From positions 1,426,001 to 1,490,000 of the forward strand of contig CAVUOA010000008.1 in assembly GCA_963742955.1 (NCBI GenBank): 64,000 nt of DNA, in the 5' to 3' direction. The notes beneath the pieces were generated by a model that was given only the letters and a program-made list of their open reading frames with translations, was not told the DNA's origin and did no database searches. The DNA comes from CAVUOA01 sp963742955. Lineage in GTDB: Bacteria > Bacteroidota > Ignavibacteria > Tepidaquicellales > OLB5. Below are positions 47,135-55,605 of this stretch, one piece after another. Numbering within the stretch: position 1 is the first letter of the stretch; each line of letters opens with the position of its first letter. A program made the position numbers and the translations under genes.

Positions 47135-49213
47135 TTACTTAACCAAAACAAGTTTCCTGGTTTGAGAAAATCCTTTTGTTTCCATCCGGCAGAAATATAC
47201 TCCGCTGGCTTTACCGGATGCATTCCACACAACGGAATATTTCCCCGGCTGTTTGGTTTCGTCAACCAGTGTTGCAACTTCCCGACCGAGCGGGTCAAGT
47301 ATTTTGACCGAAACTGGCTGCTGTGATTTGACATAATAAGTTATTGTTGTTGACGGATTGAATGGATTCGGGTAATTCTGGTCAAGCTTGAATTCATGCG
47401 GTACATTTGTATTTCCCGCAACTGAAGTAATTAACCCCGGTCTAAGCCTCCGCCATACGCCGTTAAAATCCATTCCTGCAATTAAAAATGAATCAGTAGC
47501 TGTAAAACATTCAGCTTGCGCATTTATTCCGAGTCCTGCTGTATATGGTGTAAACGACAGCCCGTTATCATACGAAGCATATATAAAGTTTGGAGTAGTA
47601 TATGCTGATGCCAGAACCATGCCGGGCTGGTTGGGAACGTAAAAAGTTGAAAAGACCGATTCTCCGCTTGGAAAACCCGATACTCCGAACCACTGGCTTC
47701 CATTGTTTGTTGTCACGTATGCTCCCTGCTCAGATGACCCGACACATGCATAATTATTCATAGCCCCAACAGACGTGAAATCCAGACCGGAAATAGTTAC
47801 GTTCCAGTTAACACCGTTATCAGATGAACGGTAAATGCCTAGGTAATCGCAGGCAGCGTAAACATACCCACCGCCGGTGGCAAGGTTTGTAACATAATAA
47901 GTTAATCCGTTTCCGTGTATCCAGTTTTCTCCGTTGTTAGTTGAATAATAAACTCCGCTATCGGTGCCTGCAAGAACATTATTTCCGCTTTCTGTTACTG
48001 CATTAAGAAATTTCAAAGTGGTCGAAATCCCGCTGGTTTTTCTAAGCCACGTCAAACCGTTATCGGTTGACCTGTAAACAGCAGCATGATACTGCAGCTC
48101 ACATCCTGCAAAGATTGTATCACCATTTTGGTATATGCCTCTTACGAGTGAATAATTAATTGTATCATTGTTTCCGTAAAGCTTGTTCCAGTTTAAACCG
48201 TTATCTACCGAGCGGTATACGCCATCGTATGTTCCTGCTAGGACAGTTGAGCCTGATGCATACAATCCCGCAACTGTGGAGCCAGCCGGAAAACCCGCCA
48301 TTGACCTGTTCCAGCTTGAACCGTTATTTGTTGACCTGTAAACACCGGCATAATTAGCGCCTGCAACAACTGTCGAACAGGATGAAACAATCGCCCGTGT
48401 ATCCTTAGGTCCCATTCCTGTTTTTGCTGGTGACCATGTTACACCGTTATCGGTTGATTTGTAAACGCCGTCATATGATGTTCCAGCAAGGAGGTCTGTG
48501 CCTGATGAGACTATTGTATAAAAATTTACAAAACTGAAATCGAAGCTGACTGGTATTTGTGTAAAGCTGTTTCCGAAATCTGTGGAACGGAAAATCCTGT
48601 TTGACGCGCCCTCAATTACCGTATCACCGCTGCAGTAGAAACACCACGCTTCAGAACCATCAAGGCTGTGCACAAATGACCAGTTTGTTCCGTCATCCGT
48701 TGAGAGATAGGTATAACCGTATTCTGATGCATATATTTTGTTCTTATCAACGCACACTGAATGGAAGAGTTCGGGTGAATAATAGACATTCTGCCATGTG
48801 GCACCGTTATCTGAAGAGCGGAATAAACCGTCGGCTGCAGCATAGACAAACGAATCCTTTACAGCAATTGCCGTAACATAGAAATTGGTTCCGTTTGAGG
48901 GAGGAAGCCATGTTTCGCCTCCGTTTGTTGAACGGTAAACTCCGCTGCCATTAGTTCCTGCAAAAAGATATCCCGGTTTTGAAGCTAGGCTGAGAACTCC
49001 TTTAGTTTCAATTCCGGAGTTCATCGGAAACCAGTTAATACCGCTGCTTATGGATGCGTAAACACCGTCAGTTCTTGTGCCTGCATAGATTGTATCGCCA
49101 ACGCTTGAAAGAGCATTTATTGAGATACCTTCCGGTCCATTTGTGCGCATCCATTGTGAATATGAAAGAGTTGTTGTTAACCAAAGGCTGATAAAAATTA
49201 AAATTGTTTTCAT
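47135..49213 (-). CDS. secreted BNR/Ycf48-like repeat protein with T9SS sorting domain
   Basis: 692 aa. Signal peptide (ILIFISLWLTTTLSYS), then about twelve to fourteen repeats of the BNR/photosystem-stability type: VYRSTNGGETW, LFRSSDNGATWQNVYY, VYKSTDNGVTWSPA, VYRSVDNGLNWN, each with the Ser-x-Asp-x-Gly-x-x-W box of beta-propellers. The C-terminal about 85 residues form a T9SS type A sorting domain (FKLDQNYPNPFNPSTTITYY, ending TRKLVLVK). It is expected on the surface or in the medium. Ligand unknown. A terminator follows at 47085-47105. Confidence 0.88.
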   Translation of the reverse strand: MKTILIFISLWLTTTLSYSQWMRTNGPEGISINALSSVGDTIYAGTRTDGVYASISSGINWFPMNSGIETKGVLSLASKPGYLFAGTNGSGVYRSTNGGETWLPPSNGTNFYVTAIAVKDSFVYAAADGLFRSSDNGATWQNVYYSPELFHSVCVDKNKIYASEYGYTYLSTDDGTNWSFVHSLDGSEAWCFYCSGDTVIEGASNRIFRSTDFGNSFTQIPVSFDFSFVNFYTIVSSGTDLLAGTSYDGVYKSTDNGVTWSPAKTGMGPKDTRAIVSSCSTVVAGANYAGVYRSTNNGSSWNRSMAGFPAGSTVAGLYASGSTVLAGTYDGVYRSVDNGLNWNKLYGNNDTINYSLVRGIYQNGDTIFAGCELQYHAAVYRSTDNGLTWLRKTSGISTTLKFLNAVTESGNNVLAGTDSGVYYSTNNGENWIHGNGLTYYVTNLATGGGYVYAACDYLGIYRSSDNGVNWNVTISGLDFTSVGAMNNYACVGSSEQGAYVTTNNGSQWFGVSGFPSGESVFSTFYVPNQPGMVLASAYTTPNFIYASYDNGLSFTPYTAGLGINAQAECFTATDSFLIAGMDFNGVWRRLRPGLITSVAGNTNVPHEFKLDQNYPNPFNPSTTITYYVKSQQPVSVKILDPLGREVATLVDETKQPGKYSVVWNASGKASGVYFCRMETKGFSQTRKLVLVK

Positions 49214-49441
49214 AAAAAAAGTGTGAAATTTTGTTTAATTAGGTTAATCACTTTATTTAACTCTGAAATTATAAAGTAATTCCGTGTTATTACGGAAAAA
49301 TTGAGGGGAACCTGCCGGGGTTTTAGGGTGCGCTTATTGAATTAAAATATGAAAATTAAAATTTAAAGTATTTTGTGTTTACTTTTTGAATTTAGCCGGA
49401 AGAAAAAAGATTGATTACCTGATATACGGAATTAAAAAATC

Positions 49442-50154
49442 TCAGTTTACAAGGCCTAATGCGAGCGCTAAAAAGCCAAATGCTCCGAAAACAAAATGTA
49501 TTACTATTGAGATTGTTGTATTTTTTCTTATCTGAACTATTACCGGCAGTACAAATAAAATTGGTATTGCCGATATAATTAAATCAATCCCATCGGAAAA
49601 TGCCAGAGTGCCCAAAGTAAACCATGAACAATCCATGTATGTTTTTTATTCAGTAATTCCTGTCTGGGCTGTATATAGCCTCTCCAAAGGAATTCTTCGC
49701 CGAATATATTGAAAAAGAAAAATAAAGGCCACACGTACAATATCCAGAAGTGTTTATCATTCAGGGGCATATTCTTAAAGAAAAACGGCGCCGCATCTAA
49801 ATTAAATATCGGGAGTAATAATTTCGCTATTAAGAATGAGAGAAAAGATAAAACTATAAAGCCTCCAATAGTCCACAGTAAATCTGCCTTGGATAATTTT
49901 TTTATACGCATTCTTTCAAAGATTGCAGCCGGCTTATTTGACTTTATTTCCCTTGCTGTAAGATAAATTGCGCCGAAAAACATAGGTGCCAGCACCAACA
50001 TACCAACGCTTAAGAAATATGTTATCTCTATTGGAAATATATTTTGTGAATCCAGCAAAGGTATTGCAATCTTACATGCGATGAAGTTCAGGACAGTTGG
50101 TATCCCAAACAATATTAATAATTTTGGCCAGCTTAAAGGTTTTAGATTCTCCAT
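49442..50154 (-). CDS. CPBP-family intramembrane metalloprotease (frameshifted)
   Basis: Multi-pass membrane protein with the CPBP (Rce1-like) motif: FGEEFLWRGYIQPRQE carries the EExxxR glutamates and arginine, and HGLLWALWHFPMG the later HxxxxxxxH-type histidines. The frame stops at 49579, and the neighbouring frame supplies a last membrane part (SAIPILFVLPVIVQIRKNTT, then HFVFGAFGFLALALGLVN). An indel near 49590 explains this. Role: cleavage or modification of membrane-linked substrates; target unknown. Confidence 0.85.
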
Positions 50155-50257
50155 TTTTTCTTATAAGATTTTATCAGGCAGCTTTATGTACAGTAACTCC
50201 CATTCGGGATTGTAGTTTGTAATGCCAGGCTTACTAAGCATTCGCTTGATTTAATTT

Positions 50258-51154
50258 CTATGCTTTTGGAGTCAGTATCCAAGCCATTACAGAGGCAAAT
50301 GTGTGAATAAGAGGTTCCCTAAAGCGGTCAGGAATAAGTGAAACCGTCGAAAGCTTATAGTTTCCGGAATACATTGGGAACTCTTCCACATCGAATCCCA
50401 GATTATTGTAGAATTTGAGCGCTGCAGCCTTGTTGGAAAAATCATTGCTTGTGAGATTACTCCCAGTATGTTTGGAAATGTTCTGTACTGATTCCTGGAG
50501 AGTCTTTTCCTCTCCGGAATTTAACATACTTAATATTTTTTCCCCTATCTCTTTGAAGGTAAGGTCCGTTGTTATCCAACAGCCTCCGTTGTCTTTAAGG
50601 AGGTTTCTGATATTTTTCGCCATGATAGTCTTTTCTTCCATAGTGAGGTACGGCAGCAGTCCTTCGTTACAAATAGCGAATGTTTTGCCGCCAAAGTGAA
50701 TGCTGGCATCTTTCAACTCTTTTTCTTGCAGCACGTTCACTGGCTGTAGATGAAAATTCTCCATCGGAATTCCTATTCGGCGAGCAATGGCGGGAATAAC
50801 CAGCGAACTCTCGGCGAGCATGTCAGGTAAATCGGTTCCTACATAAATCCCGCCGTCACCCACAATTCCCAACCCTCTCGGTGACAACCCACATGCCAGC
50901 TCCATAACATTGCTGATACCGCGCTTTTTAAGTCCGTAATCAATCGCTTTATATCTCACTTCCATAGCCGCAGGAGCACATGCTTCCACTTCCTTTGGTC
51001 TATTTCCCGTCAACTCCTTAGCGGTCTTTTCGGCGTCGACAGACTCGGCTATCTCTTTAGAATACGGTATGTCCGAGAAAGATTTCCAATATGCCGTCAG
51101 CTTAGCCGTGGGGCTGATACGGCTAAAATCATTTCTAGTGTTTGTTTTTTTCAT
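50258..51154 (-). CDS. class I SAM-dependent methyltransferase, LCM/TcmP-like
   Basis: 298 aa. Features of the leucine-carboxyl-methyltransferase-like family: SPTAKLTAYWKSFSDIPYS near the start, EVRYKAIDYGLKKRGISNV, the SAM motif VMELACGLSPRGLGI, YVGTDLPDML, and CNEGLLPYLTMEEK in the acidic-loop region. Members methylate polyketides or small carboxylates; the substrate is unknown here. Isolated gene. Confidence 0.8.
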   Translation of the reverse strand: MKKTNTRNDFSRISPTAKLTAYWKSFSDIPYSKEIAESVDAEKTAKELTGNRPKEVEACAPAAMEVRYKAIDYGLKKRGISNVMELACGLSPRGLGIVGDGGIYVGTDLPDMLAESSLVIPAIARRIGIPMENFHLQPVNVLQEKELKDASIHFGGKTFAICNEGLLPYLTMEEKTIMAKNIRNLLKDNGGCWITTDLTFKEIGEKILSMLNSGEEKTLQESVQNISKHTGSNLTSNDFSNKAAALKFYNNLGFDVEEFPMYSGNYKLSTVSLIPDRFREPLIHTFASVMAWILTPKA

Positions 51155-51469
51155 ATTGTTAAAAATTAATCGTTAAATTTGAAACTGGAGTAATTACTAA
51201 TCTAACGAATTGAATATCTGCCGCATTTGAGAGGTAATCTTGCGACAACCATTTGGCTTGTCTTAGCTTCTTTACGTTCTTGCTGATTTTATTCTCGTGT
51301 CATACTTGTATTATAATACTATTATTGGTAAAATGGAGTTATGAGAACTTATATCTAAATCATATTATTAGAATACATCTTTCCTTACATTGAACAAGGG
51401 AGTATTGTTTGTTGCATGCGCACAGGCGGACGAGGCAGCATATTTCAATTTCGCTGAAAGTATAACTTT

Positions 51470-51912
51470 GCGGAGAAGGTGGGATTCCTCCGAAGGAGTG
51501 CCTTCGGCAGAACCCACGGTACAGTTAAATAATTTTCTTTTCTTTCAGCCACAAATATCCATCGATATTGTACCATTAAGCGGAGAAGGTGGGGATTCCT
51601 CCGAAGGAGTGCCTTCGGCAGAACCCACGGTATACAGTTAAATAATTTTCTTTTCTTTCAGCCACAAATATCCATCGATATTGTACCATTAAGCGGAGAA
51701 GGTGGGATTCCTCCGAAGGAGTGCCTTCGGCAGAACCCACGGTACAGTTAAATAATTTTCTTTTCTTTCAGCCACAAATATCCATCGATATTGTACCATT
51801 AAGCGGAGAAGGTGGGATTCCTCCGAAGGAGTGCCTTCGGCAGAACCCACGGTACAGTTAAATAATTTTCTTTTCTTTCAGCCACAAATATCCATCAATA
51901 TTGTACCATTAA
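51470..51912 (-). repeat. tandem array of four tRNA-Ser tail units with hairpin inserts
   Basis: Units start at 51470, 51580, 51693 and 51803 and are 110, 113, 110 and 110 bp long. Each begins with GCGGAGAAGGTGGGATTC, identical to the 3' end of the tRNA-Ser gene at 51914-52000, then a 22-nt insert CTCCGAAGGAGTGCCTTCGG+CA that forms a CCGAAGG/CCTTCGG hairpin, then GAACCCACGGTAC, the rest of the T-arm, then the same 57-bp spacer. The insert sits exactly in the T-loop. The unit next to the tRNA differs at one base (CATCAATATT for CATCGATATT). No complete tRNA is encoded by the units. Confidence 0.9.
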
Positions 51913-51913
51913 G

Positions 51914-52000
51914 CGGAGAAGGTGGGATTCGAACCCACGGTACTGTTCCCAGTACACACACTTTCCAGGCGTGCCAGTTCAACCACTCCTGCACCTCTCC
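51914..52000 (-). tRNA. tRNA-Ser (GGA)
   Basis: 87-nt class II tRNA on the minus strand. Acceptor GGAGAGG pairs with CTTCTCC (one G-U), discriminator G; anticodon stem CACGC/GTGTG with loop CTGGAAA, so the anticodon is GGA; long variable arm (TACTGGGAACAGTA) as in serine tRNAs; T-arm GTGGG TTCGAAT CCCAC. CCA is not encoded. Its T-arm and 3' end are repeated four times downstream. Confidence 0.95.
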
Positions 52001-52027
52001 TATTTATTGGTTGTAATAATATCGAGC

Positions 52028-52192
52028 CTAATTTTCAGTATAAGCTATTTTCCGGGGTCTATACATTCTGGTTGAAATTACAAAACCTGAATTGTGCCTA
52101 TGAATTCTTTCATTAATATTATTGGTTTGGCCAACATAGGTTTTGTTGAATTTTTTAGAAAAAAGAACATAAACTGAATAAATATCAGCCAT
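52028..52192 (-). pseudogene. truncated GIY-YIG nuclease copy
   Basis: Begins at ATG 52192 and follows the intact neighbour almost base for base through MADIYSVYVLFSKKFNKTYV and GQTNNINERIHRHNSGFVIS to IAYTEN, then stops at a TAG where the two copies diverge (after ACTGAAAATTA). It lacks the catalytic-glutamate half. One visible substitution (PRK instead of PWK) shows it is recent. The break lies 27 bp before the tRNA-Ser(GGA) 5' end. Confidence 0.85.
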
Positions 52193-52196
52193 TTTT

Positions 52197-52251
52197 GCGG
52201 AGAGCGAGGGACTCGAACCCCCACACCCTTGCGGGCGTCCGCCTAGGCGGA
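52197..52251 (-). repeat. partial tRNA-Ser tail plus 14-bp palindrome
   Basis: 52197-52237 (41 bp) is identical to 52502-52542, the variable arm, T-arm and acceptor 3' strand of tRNA-Ser(TGA). At its inner end lies TCCGCCTAGGCGGA (52238-52251), a perfect palindrome absent from the intact tRNA. The stop codon of the intact GIY-YIG gene is inside this palindrome. Confidence 0.9.
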
Positions 52252-52497
52252 TGCAATAAAATTTTTGATAAATGCTCTCCCTTTTCCACTTTTCAACCAT
52301 TTTTCACGTCTCATTGCTTCCGACCTTGTTTTATAATTTTCAGTATAAGCTATTTTCCATGGTCTATACATTCTGGTTGAAATTACAAAACCTGAATTGT
52401 GCCTATGAATTCTTTCATTAATATTATTGGTTTGGCCAACATAGGTTTTGTTGAATTTTTTAGAAAAAAGAACATAAACTGAATAAATATCAGCCAT
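52243..52497 (-). CDS. small GIY-YIG nuclease abutting tRNA-Ser
   Basis: 84 aa. GIY-YIG signature: VYVL (first tripeptide region), KTYVGQTNN (YVG), arginine in NERIHRHNSG, and the catalytic glutamate region TRSEAMRREKWLKSGKGRAF. All of the UPF0213/YhbQ-type single-domain nuclease is present. The ATG at 52497 lies 5 nt after the tRNA-Ser(TGA) 3' end, and the last codons (ASA, stop) read into the palindrome and tRNA-tail copy at 52197-52251. A truncated second copy follows beyond that tail. This geometry suggests a homing-like element that targets the tRNA end. Confidence 0.9.
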   Translation of the reverse strand: MADIYSVYVLFSKKFNKTYVGQTNNINERIHRHNSGFVISTRMYRPWKIAYTENYKTRSEAMRREKWLKSGKGRAFIKNFIASA

Positions 52498-52502
52498 TTT
52501 TG

Positions 52503-52584
52503 CGGAGAGCGAGGGACTCGAACCCCCACACCCTTGCGGGCGGCGGTTTTCAAGACCGCTGCAATACCATTATGCGAGCTCTCC
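52503..52584 (-). tRNA. tRNA-Ser (TGA)
   Basis: 82-nt class II tRNA on the minus strand. Acceptor GGAGAGC pairs with GCTCTCC, discriminator G; anticodon stem GCGGT/ACCGC around CTTGAAA, giving anticodon TGA; variable arm with GCCC/GGGT; T-arm GGGGG TTCGAGT CCCTC. CCA is not encoded. The GIY-YIG gene begins 5 nt after its 3' end. Confidence 0.95.
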
Positions 52585-52649
52585 GAAATACCGCTAATTC
52601 CTGCAATATATTAAAATTCAAAAATATATGCTGTACCTTTGTTTGTATC

Positions 52650-53396
52650 TTACCCTGCCCAAATTAACCCGTCTACGTTATCTCTGAAATCCTTCAGCCT
52701 GCACCAGCCGTTGGTCCCGTCACCGGTTTTGATTAAGAACCAGTCACAGTTATCATCAAATTTATAATCAGTTTCGTAATCAGAGCACTTGGGTGAAATA
52801 TCTACTTTAACAAGAGTTATTTTCGTTTTAGGCTTTAGAGTGGCTGCAGCCGGGGAATTGTCATATCTGTATCTTAAAATTGGGAATGCAGCGTTCACTT
52901 CTGCGGGAACATCAATATTATAAATATCCTTCTGAATGTATGTCAACGTTTTATTTATTGAATCGAATTTATATTCAAATTTTAATTCATAAAAGCCCAT
53001 CCAGACCTTTTCCGTTAGGATTTTGTTCCCGGTAGTTATAATTCCGAAATTCCCTGAAAGGTGTCCGCAAGCAATAATTTTCCCGTTCACAAACTGGTAC
53101 AGGAACCATTCAATATAATCACTTGAGCCATAGCCCCCGGCAGCAATTTCCTTGAGGTTATCGTTGTTGTCAATATCTATTATCCTGATAAAAGAATCAT
53201 AACCTTCAATAAACTGCCCGTTAACAGATTTATCGTTTACCGTCAAAATATATGCGCCGCTTTCATCACTTTTGAATTTTATTGCTTCTTCGTTCCGGTT
53301 GTAATTAATATCTGTTACAACGGTAGTATCGGCAGCGAAAAGGTGAAATACGTTAATAATAAATAAAATTAGAAAATATTTAAGCTTAATTTTCAT
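52650..53396 (-). CDS. secreted protein of unknown function with SH3-like C-terminus
   Basis: 248 aa with a signal peptide (KYFLILFIINVFHLFA). The middle reads like a beta-rich surface domain (SFIRIIDIDNNDNLKEIAAG). The end (CDWFLIKTGDGTNGWCRLKD) matches the shape of bacterial SH3-like modules that often bind cell-wall peptides. No family can be named with confidence. Isolated gene with about 160 bp of AT-rich DNA on its right. Confidence 0.6.
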   Translation of the reverse strand: MKIKLKYFLILFIINVFHLFAADTTVVTDINYNRNEEAIKFKSDESGAYILTVNDKSVNGQFIEGYDSFIRIIDIDNNDNLKEIAAGGYGSSDYIEWFLYQFVNGKIIACGHLSGNFGIITTGNKILTEKVWMGFYELKFEYKFDSINKTLTYIQKDIYNIDVPAEVNAAFPILRYRYDNSPAAATLKPKTKITLVKVDISPKCSDYETDYKFDDNCDWFLIKTGDGTNGWCRLKDFRDNVDGLIWAG

Positions 53397-53558
53397 TTTA
53401 AATCCTGATGTTAGTTAAAAAATAAGATTTGAAGTACAATAGAAGATAATGCAATATATTAATAAATTTGAAAAATTACCGTTTAATGAATAATGAACTA
53501 TGCATTTCTATTAATATTTTTTTCCGATAATTTTATCAAACTTTAAACAAAATCATTT

Positions 53559-53864
53559 ATGATAAAACACATAATCTGTTTTAAGCTGAGGGATTTTGCC
53601 GAAGGCAATCCGAAATCCGTTAATGCTGAATTAGTTTCTCTAAAACTTCTTGCTTTAAAAGATAAAATCAACGAAATAAAACATATCGAAGTTGGCATAA
53701 ACTCACCCAAGGCATCAGCCGATAATTTTGATATGGTGCTTTATACTGAATTTGAAAGCTTTGCTGACCTGGAAATCTATCAGAAACATCCCGAGCATGT
53801 TAAGACTGCTGATTTTATTAAAAAAGTTCGGGAAACAAGAGCGTGTGTTGATTTTGAAGCATGA
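53559..53864 (+). CDS. Dabb family stress-responsive protein
   Basis: 101 aa dimeric alpha-beta barrel protein: MIKHIICFKLRDFAEGN, EIKHIEVGINSPKASADNFD and LYTEFESFADLEIYQKHPEH are typical of the stress-responsive Dabb family. Its stop overlaps the start of the next gene (ATGA), implying coupled translation with the radical SAM protein. Biochemical role unknown. Confidence 0.88.
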   Translation: MIKHIICFKLRDFAEGNPKSVNAELVSLKLLALKDKINEIKHIEVGINSPKASADNFDMVLYTEFESFADLEIYQKHPEHVKTADFIKKVRETRACVDFEA

Positions 53865-54736
53865 TTAAGAAGATTCATGCGAAAACACTTCTCTCATCAC
53901 ACAAAGAAGGGATAGATGATTACTTCGGAATCCGCTACACAATGAATCTTTACCGCGGATGCCAGTTTGGCTGCATTTACTGCGATTCAAGAAGCTCCTG
54001 CTACGGAATAGAAAATTTTTCCGATATACTTATTAAAGAAAACGCGCTTGTGCTCCTCGATAAAGAGCTAAGGTCAAAGCGTATAAAGGGCACAATCGGA
54101 ACAGGAAGCATGAATGACCCTTATATGCCTGTTGAAAAGAAAATGGAACTGACAAGAGGCGCCATGAAACTGATAAAGAAATATCATTTTCCGGTGCATA
54201 TCATTACCAAAGGAGACCTTGTTGTGCGTGATATTGACCTGCTGAAAGAAATAAATAAAACATATGCAGCGGTTTCATTTACCATAACTGCTTCAGATGA
54301 TAAGCTTGCAAAACAGATTGAACCCCACGCGCCTTCATCAACAAAAAGATTTGCTGCTATGAAGAAATTATCCGATAACGGGATTTACACAGGTGTGGCT
54401 TTAACACCTGTGCTGCCATTTATTACCGATACGAATGAAAATATCGAAGAGATTGTTCTAAAAAGTAAAGAGGCAGGAGCGCAGTATATATTATGCTGGC
54501 CGGGCATGACAATCCGGGAAGGACAAAGGGAATATTTTTACGGTGAGCTTGATAAAAGATTCCCCGGTCTAAAGGAAAAATATATTGAAAAATACCGCAA
54601 TAATTATTCATGCGCTGTGCCTTCAATTAATGAGATGCAAAAGAAATTTGCCGAATTGTGCGGGAGGGAAAATATTTCAACACGTATGAAATTTTATAAA
54701 GAAAGAAAAACAGAGCAAATTTCATTATTCGGATAG
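53861..54736 (+). CDS. radical SAM protein, SPL (spore photoproduct lyase)-like family
   Basis: 291 aa. The radical SAM cluster motif is CQFGCIYCDSR (C-x3-C-x2-C), preceded by TMNLYRGC. Other marks: GTGSMNDPYMPVEKKMELTR, PVHIITKGDLVVRDIDLL and YILCWPGMTIREG. This is the SplB-like radical SAM group found widely outside spore formers; the reaction and substrate are unknown. Translation is coupled to the Dabb gene just before it. Confidence 0.85.
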   Translation: MIKKIHAKTLLSSHKEGIDDYFGIRYTMNLYRGCQFGCIYCDSRSSCYGIENFSDILIKENALVLLDKELRSKRIKGTIGTGSMNDPYMPVEKKMELTRGAMKLIKKYHFPVHIITKGDLVVRDIDLLKEINKTYAAVSFTITASDDKLAKQIEPHAPSSTKRFAAMKKLSDNGIYTGVALTPVLPFITDTNENIEEIVLKSKEAGAQYILCWPGMTIREGQREYFYGELDKRFPGLKEKYIEKYRNNYSCAVPSINEMQKKFAELCGRENISTRMKFYKERKTEQISLFG

Positions 54737-54783
54737 TGTTTATAGGTTCGCTATAATGCACAAAAATTCGTAAATTTAGAATT

Positions 54784-55602
54784 ATGGAACTCTTCAAAGT
54801 AGGCTTTATAAATGTTACTGTAATTGATGTAATTGACATACTTATAGTAACTTACATCTTTTATAAGCTGTACCTTGTAATGCGGGGTACCATAGCTGCG
54901 CAGATTTTTGTAGGTCTTACTTTAATAGTTACTATATCCCTGATTGCCCAGACGTTCAACATGCGTTCTTTAGGATGGCTGTTCAGCCGATTAACTGATA
55001 TCTGGGTAATCGCCTTTATTATTTTATTCCAGCCGGAAATTAGAAGAGTGCTGCTTGTTCTCGGAAGAACCAGGTTTGCGAGGTATTTCTTTAAAATCAG
55101 TTCAAGCGAAACCATTGTTGAAGTGATAGATGCATTAAAAGAGTTAAAGCTCCGCCACCAGGGAGCGTTGATTGTAATATCAAGCAGCTCGGGATTGAAT
55201 TCATTTATAGAAACTGGCGAGAGCATACAGGCAAAAGTGAATAAAGAACTGCTTATTTCCATTTTCAATACACGCTCTCCTCTGCATGACGGCGCCGTTA
55301 TAATCAGAAATAATATTATCGAAGCTGCAAGATGTATTCTTCCGCTTTCATCGGCAGAAAAGAAAGGTGTCCGCAAGCTTGGCACACGCCACCGCGCAGG
55401 TTTGGGGCTCTCCGAACAGGTTAATGCTCTTATTATCATCCTTTCGGAAGAAACAGGAGATATATCAATTGCCAATGACGGCAAGCTGACAGTCTGTAAT
55501 GATTATGATGAGCTGAAAAAACTTTTGGAAGAAACGCTTGAAATCCCGGGTACCGCCGAACAGGTTAACGAAATATTCGAAGAAGCAAAAGAAGAAAAAT
55601 AA
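54784..55602 (+). CDS. cdaA: diadenylate cyclase CdaA
   Basis: Makes cyclic di-AMP from two ATP. N-terminal membrane part with about three helices (residues 10-80), then the DisA_N catalytic domain with SPLHDGAVIIRNN (DGA motif) and GTRHRAGLGLSE (RHR motif). The length of 272 aa is normal for CdaA. The C-terminal tail is acidic and lysine-rich (coiled-coil-like). It starts 47 nt after the radical SAM gene and is followed by pcm after 3 nt. Confidence 0.95.
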   Translation: MELFKVGFINVTVIDVIDILIVTYIFYKLYLVMRGTIAAQIFVGLTLIVTISLIAQTFNMRSLGWLFSRLTDIWVIAFIILFQPEIRRVLLVLGRTRFARYFFKISSSETIVEVIDALKELKLRHQGALIVISSSSGLNSFIETGESIQAKVNKELLISIFNTRSPLHDGAVIIRNNIIEAARCILPLSSAEKKGVRKLGTRHRAGLGLSEQVNALIIILSEETGDISIANDGKLTVCNDYDELKKLLEETLEIPGTAEQVNEIFEEAKEEK

Positions 55603-55605
55603 TGG

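Noticed and set aside
51470..51912. CRISPR array
   Set aside because: Repeats are long (110 bp), the whole unit including the spacer is repeated, and no cas gene is near. It is a tandem duplication.
51390..52116. Plus-strand ORFs across the tRNA-Ser repeat array
   Set aside because: They are translations of tRNA tails and the repeat units (for example the recurring SEGVPSAEPTV) and run opposite to the tRNAs.
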